Under the pieces are notes generated by a model. The model saw only the letters and a list, made by a program, of their open reading frames with translations. It had not been told where the DNA came from and did not search any database. The translations under genes were made by a program, and so were the position numbers. DNA of 64,000 bases from Xanthobacter agilis (GTDB taxonomy: Bacteria; Pseudomonadota; Alphaproteobacteria; Rhizobiales; Xanthobacteraceae): contig NZ_JABWGX010000011.1 in NCBI RefSeq assembly GCF_021730435.1, forward strand, positions 80,891 to 144,890, in the 5' to 3' direction. Of this stretch, positions 18,083 to 27,817 are shown one piece after another. Numbering within the stretch: the first letter of the stretch is position 1; every line of letters begins with the position of its first letter.

Positions 18083-21000
18083 ATGCGCTTCACCGACATC
18101 TTCGTCCGGCGCCCGGTGCTCGCCCTGGTGGTGAGCGCGCTGATCCTGGTGATCGGGCTTCGCGCCATGTTCGCGCTGCCGATCCTTCAGTATCCGCAAA
18201 TGCAGAATGGCGTGGTGACCATCACCACCACCTATGCCGGCGCCGATGCCGACATCATCGCCGGGTTCATCACCGCGCCGCTGGAAAACGTCATCGCCCA
18301 GGCCAACGGCATCGACTACATGACCTCGTCGAGCCAGACCGGGGTCAGCACGATCAACGTGAACCTGCGGCTGAACTACGACACCGGCAAGGCGCTCACC
18401 GAGATCAGCACCAAGGTCAGCTCGGTTCTGGACCAGTTGCCCAACGGCACCCAGCAGCCGATCCTCGCCCTGAAGGTGGGGGCGACCATCGACGCCATGT
18501 ACATCGCCTTTTCCAGCACCATCCTGGCCGAGAACGAGGTAACCGACTATGTGGCGCGGGTGGTGCAGCCCAAGCTTCAGGCGGTCGCGGGCGTGCAGGT
18601 GGCGGAGATCCTGGGCGGCAAGAACTTCGCGTTGCGGGCCTGGCTCGACCCCGACAAGCTGGCGGCGCATGGCCTCACCGCCACCGACGTGGCAACCGCG
18701 CTCGGCACCAACGATTACATCTCCGGTGTCGGCACCACCAAGGGCCGGCTGATCCAGGTGAAGCTCTCGGCCGCCACCAATCTGCACACGGTGGAGGAGT
18801 TCCGGCAGCTCATCGTCAAGAACGTCTCGGGCGCGGTCATCCGTCTGAAGGACGTGGCGAATGTCACCCTCGGCAGCGACGACTACGATTCCAGGACCAG
18901 CTTCAACGGCAAGTCGGCGGTCTATGTGGGCATCCAGGTGGCGCCCTCGGCCAACCTGCTGGACGTGATCCGCGGCGTGCGGCAGGTGCTGCCCGCCATC
19001 TTCGCCGACCTGCCCACCGGCCTCTCCGGCACGGTGCTCTACGACGCCACCGACTTCGTGAACAGCTCCATCGAGGAAGTGGTCCGCTCCCTGTTCGAGG
19101 CGGCGGTGATCGTCACGCTGGTGGTGTTCGCCTTCCTCGGCTCGTGGCGTTCGGTGCTGATCCCCATCGTGGCGATCCCGCTCTCGCTCATCGGCAGCTT
19201 CGCCGTGATGCTGGCGTTCGGCTTTTCCATCAATCTCCTGACCTTGCTGGCGCTGGTGCTCGCCATCGGCCTTGTGGTGGACGATGCCATCATCGTGGTG
19301 GAGGGCGTCAACCGCCACCTGGAGCAGGGGCTGACGCCGCTAGACGCGGCCATCGCCGCCGCGCGCGAGCTGGCGAGCCCCATCATCGCCATGACGACGG
19401 TTCTGATCGCGGTCTATGTCCCGGTCGGCTTCCAGGGCGGGCTCACCGGCAGCCTGTTCACGGAATTCGCCTTCACCCTGGTCGCGGCGGTGCTGGTCTC
19501 GGCGGTGATCGCCCTGACCTTGTCGCCCATGAGCTGCGCCCATCTGCTGGCGCCCTACGATCCCGATGCCCGAACCCTGGACGCGCGGCTGGTGCGCGCC
19601 ATCGACGGCACCATGAAGGCCATCACCGCCGGCTACCGGCGGGCGCTCTCGGCCTCGCTGCGGCTGCTGCCGCTCACCCTCCTGTTCGGCGCCCTGGTGC
19701 TGTCGAGCATCTATTGGCTGTACACCAATTCCACCGCGCAGCTGGCACCCCCCGAGGACGAGGGGGTCATCATGACCATGATGACCGCGGCGCCGAACGC
19801 CACGCTGGAGCAGCGCGAATTCTATGTGCAGCAGATTTACGCCATCCTCGACAAGCAGCCGGAGACCGACCTCGTCTTCCAGATCGACATGCCGGGAGAG
19901 GTCATCGGCGGCTGGGTGCTGAAGCCATGGGGCGAGCGCAAGCAATCTGCGCTCGCGCTGGCCCCGCTCATCCAGCGGGAGTTCGACAAGATCGCCGGCG
20001 TCCGCGTGGCCGCCTTCCAGCTGCCGCCCCTGCCCGGCAGCAGCGGGCTGCCGATCCAGTTCGTGCTGAAGTCGAATGATTCCTACCAGCGGCTCTATGA
20101 GGCCTCGCAGAACTTCCTCGCCGAGGCGATGAAAAGCGGCAAGTTCATCTTCCTCGACAGCGACATGAAGATCGACCAGCCGCACGCCACCATCCATTTC
20201 GACCGTGACACGGTCTCGAGTCTCGGCCTCAACATGAGCGACGTGGGCGCGGCCATGGCGACCCTGCTCGGCGGCAGCTACACCAATTATTTCGACCTCG
20301 GTGGAAAGTCATACAAGGTCATTCCCCAGGTGATGCAGCTGCATCGGCTCAATACCGATCAGCTTCTTAACTATTACATCCGGGCCGGGGACGGCACGAA
20401 CGTGCCGCTGTCGACCATCGCCCGGATCGAGATGAAGACCGTTCCGCAATCGCTCAACCACTTCCAGCAGCTCAATTCCTCCACCATTTCGGGCATCGCC
20501 ATGCCGGGCGTGTCGGACGGGGAGGCCCTGGCGGAGCTGCAGGCGATCGCGGCCCGGGCCCTGCCGTCCGGCTACAGCATCGACTACGCCGGGGCGTCGC
20601 GGCAGCTGGAGCACGAATCCAACGGCTTCGTCACCACCTTCGCGCTCGCCCTCGTCATCATCTTCCTGGCGCTGGCGGCGCTGTTCAACAGCTTCCGCGA
20701 TCCGCTCATCATCCTGGTGTCGGTGCCCATGTCGCTGGCGGGGGCTCTCGTCTTCATCTGGCTCGGCATCGGCGGCGCCAGCATCAACATCTACACCCAG
20801 GTCGGCCTGGTGACGCTGATGGGCCTCGTCAGCAAGCACGGCATCCTGATGGTGGAGGTGGCGAACGGGCTGCGCGAGGCGGGACGCACCAAGCGCGAGG
20901 CGATCATCGAAGCCGCCTCCATCCGCCTGCGGCCGATCCTCATGACCACGGCCGCCATGGTGCTGGGCGTGACCCCGCTCATCATCGCCACCGGCGCGGG

Positions 21001-21148
21001 CGCCAACTCGCGCTATAACATGGGCCTTGTGATCGCGTCCGGCCTGGCCATCGGCACCTTCTTCACCTTGTTCGTGGTGCCGGCCTTCTACCTTCTCATC
21101 AGCCACAACCGCGAGACGCCGGCGGCCGAGACCGCCGCCACCCCCTGA
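18083..21148 (+). CDS. RND multidrug/product efflux pump
   Basis: A 1021-residue inner-membrane proton-driven pump of the HAE-1 type. It has the usual two-fold repeat: TM1 (RRPVLALVVSALILVIG), a large periplasmic loop, TMs 2-6, TM7 near residue 535, a second loop, and TMs 8-12. The proton-relay aspartate pair is seen in TM4 (GLVVDDAIIVVE). Length and order are normal. It is the third member of the tripartite system downstream of the NRPS genes. Substrate assignment to the NRPS product is inferred. Confidence 0.92.
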   Translation: MRFTDIFVRRPVLALVVSALILVIGLRAMFALPILQYPQMQNGVVTITTTYAGADADIIAGFITAPLENVIAQANGIDYMTSSSQTGVSTINVNLRLNYDTGKALTEISTKVSSVLDQLPNGTQQPILALKVGATIDAMYIAFSSTILAENEVTDYVARVVQPKLQAVAGVQVAEILGGKNFALRAWLDPDKLAAHGLTATDVATALGTNDYISGVGTTKGRLIQVKLSAATNLHTVEEFRQLIVKNVSGAVIRLKDVANVTLGSDDYDSRTSFNGKSAVYVGIQVAPSANLLDVIRGVRQVLPAIFADLPTGLSGTVLYDATDFVNSSIEEVVRSLFEAAVIVTLVVFAFLGSWRSVLIPIVAIPLSLIGSFAVMLAFGFSINLLTLLALVLAIGLVVDDAIIVVEGVNRHLEQGLTPLDAAIAAARELASPIIAMTTVLIAVYVPVGFQGGLTGSLFTEFAFTLVAAVLVSAVIALTLSPMSCAHLLAPYDPDARTLDARLVRAIDGTMKAITAGYRRALSASLRLLPLTLLFGALVLSSIYWLYTNSTAQLAPPEDEGVIMTMMTAAPNATLEQREFYVQQIYAILDKQPETDLVFQIDMPGEVIGGWVLKPWGERKQSALALAPLIQREFDKIAGVRVAAFQLPPLPGSSGLPIQFVLKSNDSYQRLYEASQNFLAEAMKSGKFIFLDSDMKIDQPHATIHFDRDTVSSLGLNMSDVGAAMATLLGGSYTNYFDLGGKSYKVIPQVMQLHRLNTDQLLNYYIRAGDGTNVPLSTIARIEMKTVPQSLNHFQQLNSSTISGIAMPGVSDGEALAELQAIAARALPSGYSIDYAGASRQLEHESNGFVTTFALALVIIFLALAALFNSFRDPLIILVSVPMSLAGALVFIWLGIGGASINIYTQVGLVTLMGLVSKHGILMVEVANGLREAGRTKREAIIEAASIRLRPILMTTAAMVLGVTPLIIATGAGANSRYNMGLVIASGLAIGTFFTLFVVPAFYLLISHNRETPAAETAATP

Positions 21149-21258
21149 GAGGGGTTTACATCCGCACGGGCGCACGTCATCCCCTCGCCATTCTTGCGCG
21201 TCCACATCTCCCGCAGGAAAATCCACCCCTCGCCTGAAGATGATCCAAGGAACCGGGA

Positions 21259-22056
21259 ATGCCCGAAGCAAACGGCACCGAGGCGGAGTGGTTCGAGCGG
21301 GACGCGCCGTTTCGTCTCGTTTCGGCAAGCGGGGTGATGGCCGGGGCCATGTCGCTCAACCGGTTACCGCTTGCGCAGTTGGAGGCTCAGGCGGACGAGG
21401 TCTTGAGCCCGTTGGAGGCCGCCCGTCTCACCGACCGGCTCGCGCCGCGTCGCCGACACTCGTTCCTGGCCGGTCGGCGCGCGGCCAAGCAGGCCCTGCG
21501 CCACCTGCTGCCGTCCGCGGCGGCGCGCGACTTCCATGTCTTGCCCGGCGTGCTGGAGCAGCCGGTGGTTTCCGGCCCCGGGGTCTCCAATCTCCAGGTC
21601 ACCTTGTCCCACACCGGAACGCTGGCGGTGGCGCTGGCGCATCCCGAGGCCTGCCCCATGGGCGTGGATCTGGAACAACTGAGCCCGGAGCATCGCCCCG
21701 TGCTGCGCGAACAGGCCGGAGCCCGCGAGCAGGCTTTGGCGATGACAGCCCTGGATCTCGACGAAGACCGAAGACTGCTCCTGCTCTGGTGCCTGAAGGA
21801 GGCCCTCTCCAAAGCGCTGCGATGCGGCCTCACCGTACCGTTCGACCTGCTGGAGGTGGCGACCCTGGACCCCGCTCCGAGCGGTGCGCGCGCGCGATTT
21901 TCCAACTTCGGGCAATATGAGGGCTTCGCCTTTTGCAGGGGGGACCTGTGCCTTGCCGCCGTGCTGCCGCACACCGTGCAGTGGCTCGGCGCGAACGGCA
22001 CCGAGCCGGTCACCACCTTGGCCGCGTGGCTGGGAGCCGCGGCCCCCGCCGCCTGA
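21259..22056 (+). CDS. Sfp-type 4'-phosphopantetheinyl transferase
   Basis: Transfers phosphopantetheine from CoA to carrier-domain serines, activating the NRPS proteins. The family's two magnesium/CoA-binding motifs are present: GVDLE near residue 136 and WCLKEALSKAL near 178. At 265 residues it is the normal size for the EntD/Sfp group. The gene follows the efflux operon by about 110 bp in the same direction. The three carrier domains encoded upstream are its obvious substrates. The ATG at 21259 is the first in-frame start, and a start at the internal Met27 is possible. Confidence 0.9.
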   Translation: MPEANGTEAEWFERDAPFRLVSASGVMAGAMSLNRLPLAQLEAQADEVLSPLEAARLTDRLAPRRRHSFLAGRRAAKQALRHLLPSAAARDFHVLPGVLEQPVVSGPGVSNLQVTLSHTGTLAVALAHPEACPMGVDLEQLSPEHRPVLREQAGAREQALAMTALDLDEDRRLLLLWCLKEALSKALRCGLTVPFDLLEVATLDPAPSGARARFSNFGQYEGFAFCRGDLCLAAVLPHTVQWLGANGTEPVTTLAAWLGAAAPAA

Positions 22057-22175
22057 AAGCCGCGGCATGGCGCTCCGCGTCGCGATCCGGCCGCGCGCGT
22101 AAATCCGACGCCGCTCCCCGAAGTCCCGGCCCTTCCCTCGCCCTTCCCTTGCCCGACCCTGGCCAGGACCGCGCT

Positions 22176-23663
22176 TCACGCCCTCGCTTCACGCCCCCTT
22201 GCCCGAGCTTCGACCGGCGCCACGCGGGGTGGGTGCGACAACCGGGTGGGCGTGCCATGCCCTTCGAGCGCCGGCTTAAGCTTGGGACCCGCCCCTTCCC
22301 GCTCGTCGCCCTTATCCAGATGAACTTCGTCCAGGAACGTCCGCATTTCCGCCTGCAACGTCTCCAATTGCTGGCGGAGACCATCCGCGGCGGAAAACAG
22401 GCGGCCGGCCGTCGTCTTCGATTCCAGAACCGCGCCCGCGACCAGGGAGATTCCATCGGACACCTCAAGGGTGCCCTTCGAGACATGGTCGATGGTGCCC
22501 GTGATGGCCCTCGCCGCATCTTCCTGGTTGCGAACCGTTGCGGAAATGGCCCCGGTCGCGGTGTTGAGCACGGCGATCGTGCCGGCGATGCGTTCGATAT
22601 CCGCGAGGGTCTCTCGGGTATCCAACTGGACCGCCTCAATCTGGGACCGGATTTCCGATGTCGCCTTGCCGGTCCGCCCCGCGAGCTGCTTGACCTCCTC
22701 CGCCACCACGGCAAACCCCTGGCCTGCCGCGCCGGCATGGACCGCCTCGATGGTCGCATTGAGAGCCAGCAGATGCGTCTTGCCGGCAATCTCGCTGATC
22801 ATGCCGACGATGCCGCTGATCCGGCCCGCGGCCTCCGACAAGGTCGTGACCTTGGCGCGCGCCTGGCCGGCATTTTGCGCCGCACAGGCCGCAACATCCG
22901 TGGAGTGCTTCACCTGGCTGCCGATGTCCTGCACCGATGCCGACAGCTTGATGCCGGCGGTCACCGTCGCCTCCACGTCGGCGGATGCCCGGTCGGCAGC
23001 CGCCACCACCGCCGCCGACCGTCGCGCGGTCTCCTCCGCGAAGGCGGTCATGCCCTGCGCCGTGGCGTGCAGCTCGGTCATCGACGCTGAAATGACGGAA
23101 ACCACCGCGCCGACAGAGTTCTCGAAGGACAGGGCCACACGATCGAGCATGGCGCGCCGGTCCCGTCGTCCGGCCCGGAGATAGACATCGAGGGCAAGCT
23201 CCATGTCGAGCATGGCGACCCGGATCAGGGCGCTTTGAAGCTCGGTTGCGCGACGGCGCTTGCGGCGGTCCGGGAGAGCACCGCGCGCGCCCTCCGCGCC
23301 GATCGCCGCCACCGCCTGGCTGATGAGGAAGCTGTAGCCGCCGATGTACCAGCGGGGCTCCAGCCCGAGCCTGTGGTGCATCTCGCCGATGCGCATCACC
23401 GAGGTGTCGTATTCCGCATCGAACCGCCCATCGAGGATCACCGCCCAATGATCGAGCTGGAGGCCCTTGGCCCGACTCATTGCCGCCCCATCGGCGAAGA
23501 ACCGACGCGTTTCCGGTATCCCTCCCAGATGCGCGTAGAACGCATCGAGCACCGGAGAAAGAACGGCGAGGATGGTCGTCTTCGATGATCTCAGGAGCGC
23601 GACAGTATCCTCGTCGATCAGGTTGAATTGCAGTCTGTCCATGGCTTTCAAGACCCCGCCCAT
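22176..23663 (-). CDS. Globin-coupled methyl-accepting chemotaxis protein (HemAT-like)
   Basis: A soluble chemoreceptor. Residues ~5-170 form a globin-sensor domain with the paired histidines [15 protein letters not shown] (residues ~96-97), one of which should be the proximal haem ligand. Residues ~215-435 form the signalling hairpin with the highly conserved tip around [21 protein letters not shown], slightly degenerate, and [17 protein letters not shown]. No membrane segment is present. HemAT proteins sense O2 and signal to CheA. An ATG at 23663 is used. ATGs at 23642 and 23768 are also possible. It is next to the oxygen-sensitive nitrogenase genes but transcribed as a separate unit, so a link to aerotaxis for nitrogen fixation is inference. 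The basic C-terminal tail is unusual. Confidence 0.85.
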   Translation of the reverse strand: MGGVLKAMDRLQFNLIDEDTVALLRSSKTTILAVLSPVLDAFYAHLGGIPETRRFFADGAAMSRAKGLQLDHWAVILDGRFDAEYDTSVMRIGEMHHRLGLEPRWYIGGYSFLISQAVAAIGAEGARGALPDRRKRRRATELQSALIRVAMLDMELALDVYLRAGRRDRRAMLDRVALSFENSVGAVVSVISASMTELHATAQGMTAFAEETARRSAAVVAAADRASADVEATVTAGIKLSASVQDIGSQVKHSTDVAACAAQNAGQARAKVTTLSEAAGRISGIVGMISEIAGKTHLLALNATIEAVHAGAAGQGFAVVAEEVKQLAGRTGKATSEIRSQIEAVQLDTRETLADIERIAGTIAVLNTATGAISATVRNQEDAARAITGTIDHVSKGTLEVSDGISLVAGAVLESKTTAGRLFSAADGLRQQLETLQAEMRTFLDEVHLDKGDEREGAGPKLKPALEGHGTPTRLSHPPRVAPVEARARGREARA

Positions 23664-23789
23664 CCCTGCAACACTCTCGCCGCCGAGGGACGCCGGCGCG
23701 GCGGAGATGGGCCTTGCTCCCCGATCGCGCGACGGTGGAACGCCGGCTGCCACCGGCATCTGCCGCACCGCGCGCGATCGGGCCGAGGC

Positions 23790-25502
23790 TCAGAATTTCT
23801 TGACGTCGATACCGTGCCGGTTCAGCGCGTAAGCCACCTGGCGCGGCGTCAGATTGAGCAGGCGCGCCGCTTTTGCCTGCACCCAGCCAGCCGTCTCCAT
23901 CGCGTCGAGCAGCATTTCGGCATCGGGCAGGCGCGGGATGTGAACCCGCGCCGCGCTTCGCCTCGCGACGCCGCGCCCGGACATCTCGACGGTCCGGGCA
24001 TCTGCGGCCGGGTCCGGCATGTCGAACGGCGAGCACGACGACAACCGCTCCGCCCCTGTGAGGACGTCGTCCTCGGGTGGACATCCGGTGTCCTCGCGAT
24101 AGAGGCTCCGCGAGCGCCCCTCTCCGGCAGCGAATCGGCGCTGGCCCCGCGACGCAACCCTCAGGTGACGCGCCAGCAGGCCGGCGGGACACCCCTCGCC
24201 CCGGCAGGCGAAATCCGTGGCCTCGATCTGCGGCCCCTGCGCCAGAATAGCGGTGCGCCGGATGCAGTTCTCAAGCTCGCGCACATTGCCGGGAAACGCG
24301 CAGGCGCGCACGACCTCAAGGGCCGAGGCGCCGAGCTTCAGGCGGGTGTGGTTCTCGGCATTGAAGCGCTGCAGGACATGGCGGGCGAGCACCGGAATGT
24401 CGCCGGGCCGATCCCGCAACGCCGGCAGCAGGATGGGCACGACGCCCAGGCGATAATAGAGATCGGCCCGGAAAACGCCCATCGCCACGGCCGTTTCGAG
24501 ATCCCGATTGGTGGCGGCCACGATCCGCACGTCCACCTTCAGCGTCCGCGTCCCGCCGACCCGCTCGAACTCCCCCTCCTGCAGCACCCGCAACAGCTTG
24601 GCCTGGAAGCCCGCGGAGATGTCGCCAATCTCATCAAGGAACAAGGTGCCGCCATCGGCCAGCTCGAATCGGCCTTTGCGCGCCGCCAGGGCTCCCGTGA
24701 AAGCGCCCTTCTCGTGGCCGAAAAGCTCCGACTCCAGCATCGTTTCCGGCAGCGCCGCGCAATTGACCTTCACGAACGGCCCGGCCCGGCGGGGGGACAG
24801 GTGGTGAACCGCCTGGGCGAACAGCTCCTTGCCGGTACCGCTCTCGCCGCGCAGCAGCACGGCGAGAGCGCTCCCCGCCACCCGCGCCACCTTGTCCAGC
24901 GCCGCCCCCAAGGCCGCGCTGGACCCGACGATGCCCAGGTCGCGCGGGCGCGGCGGCGCGCCGGGCGGCGTCTCCACCGGCGGCGCCAACTCCTTCGGTG
25001 GCGGGGCCACGCGCAACGCGGCCGCCACGAGGCTCGCCACCACGGTCAAAACCCGCAGATCCTCGTCGCAACTGCCCGCCATGCCCGACCGCCGCAGGCG
25101 CTCCACGCTCAAGGTGCCGACCACCCGGCCCGCTTCCTTTATGGGCACGCCGATACGGACCTCCTTGTCTCCCCCCGCGCAACCCGGCGTGCGCGCCACG
25201 GACGGCAGCGCCGTGTCGGCGATTTCCGCCAGAAAGGCGCCACCCGCGCGCTCCGCCGCCGCGCTGGCCTCTCCAGCGCCGGCGGCGAGCGGACGCGGAG
25301 CGCCGGTGTCGTCAACGATGCAGACAAGCCCATGATCGAGCCCGCAGAAACGCGACAGGACGCCCAGGGCCGCGCCGATGGCGCACGCCGGCGGCTGCGG
25401 CTCGGCGAGGATCTCGGCGATCTCGCACACCCCCGACAGCGCCACATCGGCATCGCCGGGCGGAAGGGGAATCGCCTCGGAGGGCGGGGACATCACGTTC
25501 AT
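23790..25502 (-). CDS. nifA: NifA-type sigma-54-dependent activator
   Basis: A 570-residue enhancer-binding protein. It has an N-terminal GAF domain (~20-170), a AAA+ domain (~190-420) with GESGTGKE, the sigma-54-contacting GAFTGA and FLDEIGD, then the NifA interdomain cysteine motif CRGEGC (C-x4-C, near 435), a long proline/arginine-rich linker and a Fis-type HTH ([22 protein letters not shown]). The C-x4-C motif marks the oxygen-sensitive NifA of alphaproteobacteria, which needs no NifL. The ATG at 25502 has GGAG 8 bp upstream. It closes the leftward E-N-X-U unit, 120 bp after it. It could instead be a second V-nitrogenase activator, but the cysteine placement fits NifA better than VnfA. 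Confidence 0.82.
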   Translation of the reverse strand: MNVMSPPSEAIPLPPGDADVALSGVCEIAEILAEPQPPACAIGAALGVLSRFCGLDHGLVCIVDDTGAPRPLAAGAGEASAAAERAGGAFLAEIADTALPSVARTPGCAGGDKEVRIGVPIKEAGRVVGTLSVERLRRSGMAGSCDEDLRVLTVVASLVAAALRVAPPPKELAPPVETPPGAPPRPRDLGIVGSSAALGAALDKVARVAGSALAVLLRGESGTGKELFAQAVHHLSPRRAGPFVKVNCAALPETMLESELFGHEKGAFTGALAARKGRFELADGGTLFLDEIGDISAGFQAKLLRVLQEGEFERVGGTRTLKVDVRIVAATNRDLETAVAMGVFRADLYYRLGVVPILLPALRDRPGDIPVLARHVLQRFNAENHTRLKLGASALEVVRACAFPGNVRELENCIRRTAILAQGPQIEATDFACRGEGCPAGLLARHLRVASRGQRRFAAGEGRSRSLYREDTGCPPEDDVLTGAERLSSCSPFDMPDPAADARTVEMSGRGVARRSAARVHIPRLPDAEMLLDAMETAGWVQAKAARLLNLTPRQVAYALNRHGIDVKKF

Positions 25503-25622
25503 GCCGTTTTCTCCGCTGGTACGGCTGCGGGCGGAGCGGAAACACGCTCGTTCGAAGCGCCGCCTCAAGGCCGCGTCCTGGAGCAGCGCCGCAATGCGCA
25601 ACCCTGCCGCTGGGACACGGGG

Positions 25623-25949
25623 TCAGCCGATGATGGGAACGACCATCACCGGAATATCGAGCACGGCCATGAGCCGGCGGCGAATACCACCGAGCGTCTG
25701 GCCCGCGAGCGAGCACGACAGGCAGGTGCCGGTGAGGCGCACCTCCACCCGCTCACCGCGCACCGCGATCAGTTCGAGATCCCCGCCATCGGCGCGGATG
25801 ATGGGTCGGATCTCCTCGATGGTAGCGGCGATCAGAGCGAGGCGCTCGGCCTCGCTGAGCGTGGCGCGACCGGCGAAGGCGTCGGCGTCGTCCCCGCAGA
25901 GAACGGCGGGCGACGCATCGGACGAGGCAATGGCTGCGGTGTCGGTCAT
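25623..25949 (-). CDS. NifU C-terminal-like Fe-S scaffold domain
   Basis: A 108-residue stand-alone Nfu/NifU C-terminal domain with the cluster-binding CxxC in TGTCLSCSLAGQ and the preceding IRPIIRADGGDLELIAV signature. Such proteins carry nascent [4Fe-4S] clusters to targets such as nitrogenase. The ATG at 25949 follows GGAG by 8 bp and overlaps the end of the nifX-like gene. A GTG at 25958 is an alternative. It is in an operon with E, N and X cofactor-assembly genes, so delivery of clusters for FeMo- or FeV-cofactor assembly is likely. Confidence 0.85.
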   Translation of the reverse strand: MTDTAAIASSDASPAVLCGDDADAFAGRATLSEAERLALIAATIEEIRPIIRADGGDLELIAVRGERVEVRLTGTCLSCSLAGQTLGGIRRRLMAVLDIPVMVVPIIG

Positions 25950-25954
25950 CGGGA

Positions 25955-26437
25955 TCACTCCAGCTCTTCAAGTGAGGACACGAGGCGATGGCTCTGGCCG
26001 GCGATGCCGGCGGCTGGCGGGACGGAAACGGTCGGCGCCTGCGCCTTGAGCCTGGCCTTCTCGACCCAGGCGAGGCCGCCATAAACGAGGGCGAGGCTGA
26101 CTTCGTTGAGCAGGTCCACGATGTCGTGGCCGGTATCCACGATAATGGGCTGAATCCCCACGCCCATCAGCCGACGGATGGAGGACGTGCCGATGGAAGC
26201 CGCATAAACGGCATGGCAGCCCTCCAGAAAGTCAAGCTTGGCCAGCACCTTATCCTGAACGGTCCCGGTCAGGCCGGCGCGACCGCTTTCCCCCACCTGA
26301 TCGGCTCTCAGGAACGCGCCGACGCCGATCAGGTCCGCCCGGCCGGGCGCGACATCGTACAGCACCAGGCTTTCGGCGCCGCCGAAGTGCAGGTTGACGG
26401 TGGTTTGGTCATTGGAGGCGAAAGCGACCTTCAGCAT
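25955..26437 (-). CDS. nifX: NifX-like cofactor carrier
   Basis: A 160-residue NifX/dinitrogenase cofactor-binding protein. The typical N-terminus LKVAFASNDQTTVNLHFGGAE, then YDV and KLDFLEGCHAVYAASIGTSS, matches NifX. The family binds NifB-co and precursors between NifEN and the apo-enzyme. The start codon overlaps the nifN stop (TGATG). Its counterpart in V-nitrogenase clusters is called VnfX. Sequence alone, read by eye, does not separate the two. Confidence 0.87.
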   Translation of the reverse strand: MLKVAFASNDQTTVNLHFGGAESLVLYDVAPGRADLIGVGAFLRADQVGESGRAGLTGTVQDKVLAKLDFLEGCHAVYAASIGTSSIRRLMGVGIQPIIVDTGHDIVDLLNEVSLALVYGGLAWVEKARLKAQAPTVSVPPAAGIAGQSHRLVSSLEELE

Positions 26438-27807
26438 CAGGACCTCCCTCCCACGGCCCGCGCGGGGGGCGCGGAGCGGTAGCGCGAGCGATACGGTGCG
26501 ATTTCCTGGTAATGGGCGACGAGCAGATCCGCCGCCTTGAACACCAGACGGCGCGTGCCGCCGTAGCCGATGGCGGAATCCGCATGGGCGCCATAGGAAT
26601 CATAGATCGGGAATCCGGCGCGCAGCAGCGTCGCGCCTGTGCGCGCGGCGATCTCCGCGCCGTGCGAATTGGTGACGATCATGTCCACCTGTTGCTCGCG
26701 CGCGAGCCATTCGAGATCGGCCAGATCCCCCACCACCACGGTCTCCACCGGCAGGCTTGAGAGATGGCCGGCGCGGGTCGAGGACACCGCCGCCACCCGC
26801 GCGCCCATGGCGTGGAAAAAGCCAGTGAGCGCGGCCAAAAGATCTGCATCGGCAGCCACCGCCACACGAGCGCCGCCGAACTGGAACTGGCAATCCACCA
26901 TGGCATCGGTGAGCCGCGCCCGCTGCCGTTCGATGCCGGCGGGCACATCTCGGCCGGAAATGTCGGCCAGCGCCAAAGTGAAGGCGTCGGCGGCCTCAAG
27001 GCCGGTGAGACTGGCGAACCGCCGATCCGGCACGCCGGTGCGGGCCTTGAGGGCATCGGCCGCCTTGTCGAGGGAGGGACCAACCACCAGGGTTGCCACC
27101 GATTCCCCCATGGTGGCGATGTCGGCGCGGCTGGTGCCGCCATAGGTGAGGGTGGAATAGCCCTCCTCGATCAGATGCCCGTCGAGGGAGCCGGCAAGGT
27201 CCGGCAGGATGATGGGCCTAAGGCCGAACGCCTCGATCCAGTTCCTCACCTCGTCGAGATCGCCCGGCGAGAGCATGGCGGAGGCGAGAACATTCACCTG
27301 GCCGGCGCGCCGGCCAGCAAGGTCGGCCCGCGGCACCAGGGTTTCCACCATGGCGGTCACGGCGGCGGCAAATCCGCTCTCCAGACAGCCCAGGGTGTCG
27401 GATGCGCTCACCGGCACCACCGCCACATGGGCAAAATCCGGACGGCGTTTGCGGAAGGCGGTGATGGTGCGGGGCACGTCGGCGCCCTGCATCTCGGAAA
27501 GCCCTGTGGTGACAAGGCCAATGACCCGCGGCCGGTTGGTTTCGCAGATGGTGGCCAACGCCTCCACCACGGCGTCGTCGGCCCCGAGCACGGTCGTGGT
27601 CTGATCCATGGCCGTGGTCTGGAGCGCGATCGGCTCGTTGAAATGACGCATGAAGAACAGCTTGTTGAAGCTGGTGCAGCCGCGCGCGCCGTGCTCCAGC
27701 GGCATGGCCTCGGCCAGCCCCAGGAACGCCAGCGAAGCGCCGATGGGCTGGCTCGCCTTCAGCGGATTCACCGCCAGCGGCTTGGTGGGCAGGACGATTT
27801 CAGCCAT
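26437..27807 (-). CDS. nifN: NifN/VnfN cofactor-assembly scaffold subunit
   Basis: A 456-residue NifK paralogue that, with NifE, forms the scaffold on which the nitrogenase cofactor matures. It shows the family opening PLKASQPIGASLAFLGL and the cysteine in HGARGCTSFNKLFFMRHF, plus the GLSEMQGAD and PIYDSYGAHADSAIGYGGT motifs. The ATG at 27807 is 10 bp after the nifE stop. The frame upstream of it lies within nifE. In a vanadium-nitrogenase island this could be vnfN. The position in an E-N-X-U operon fits either. Confidence 0.9.
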   Translation of the reverse strand: MAEIVLPTKPLAVNPLKASQPIGASLAFLGLAEAMPLEHGARGCTSFNKLFFMRHFNEPIALQTTAMDQTTTVLGADDAVVEALATICETNRPRVIGLVTTGLSEMQGADVPRTITAFRKRRPDFAHVAVVPVSASDTLGCLESGFAAAVTAMVETLVPRADLAGRRAGQVNVLASAMLSPGDLDEVRNWIEAFGLRPIILPDLAGSLDGHLIEEGYSTLTYGGTSRADIATMGESVATLVVGPSLDKAADALKARTGVPDRRFASLTGLEAADAFTLALADISGRDVPAGIERQRARLTDAMVDCQFQFGGARVAVAADADLLAALTGFFHAMGARVAAVSSTRAGHLSSLPVETVVVGDLADLEWLAREQQVDMIVTNSHGAEIAARTGATLLRAGFPIYDSYGAHADSAIGYGGTRRLVFKAADLLVAHYQEIAPYRSRYRSAPPARAVGGRS

Positions 27808-27817
27808 CACCGCGCCC

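Noticed and set aside
1..22056. Calling the NRPS locus a siderophore cluster
   Set aside because: No TonB-dependent receptor, no ferric reductase, no hydroxamate or catechol biosynthesis gene, and no Fur-like box was recognised.
23628..26084. 818-codon plus-strand frame opposite the nifA-type gene
   Set aside because: The minus strand encodes a complete AAA+ activator and the NifU and NifX proteins. This frame has no motif.
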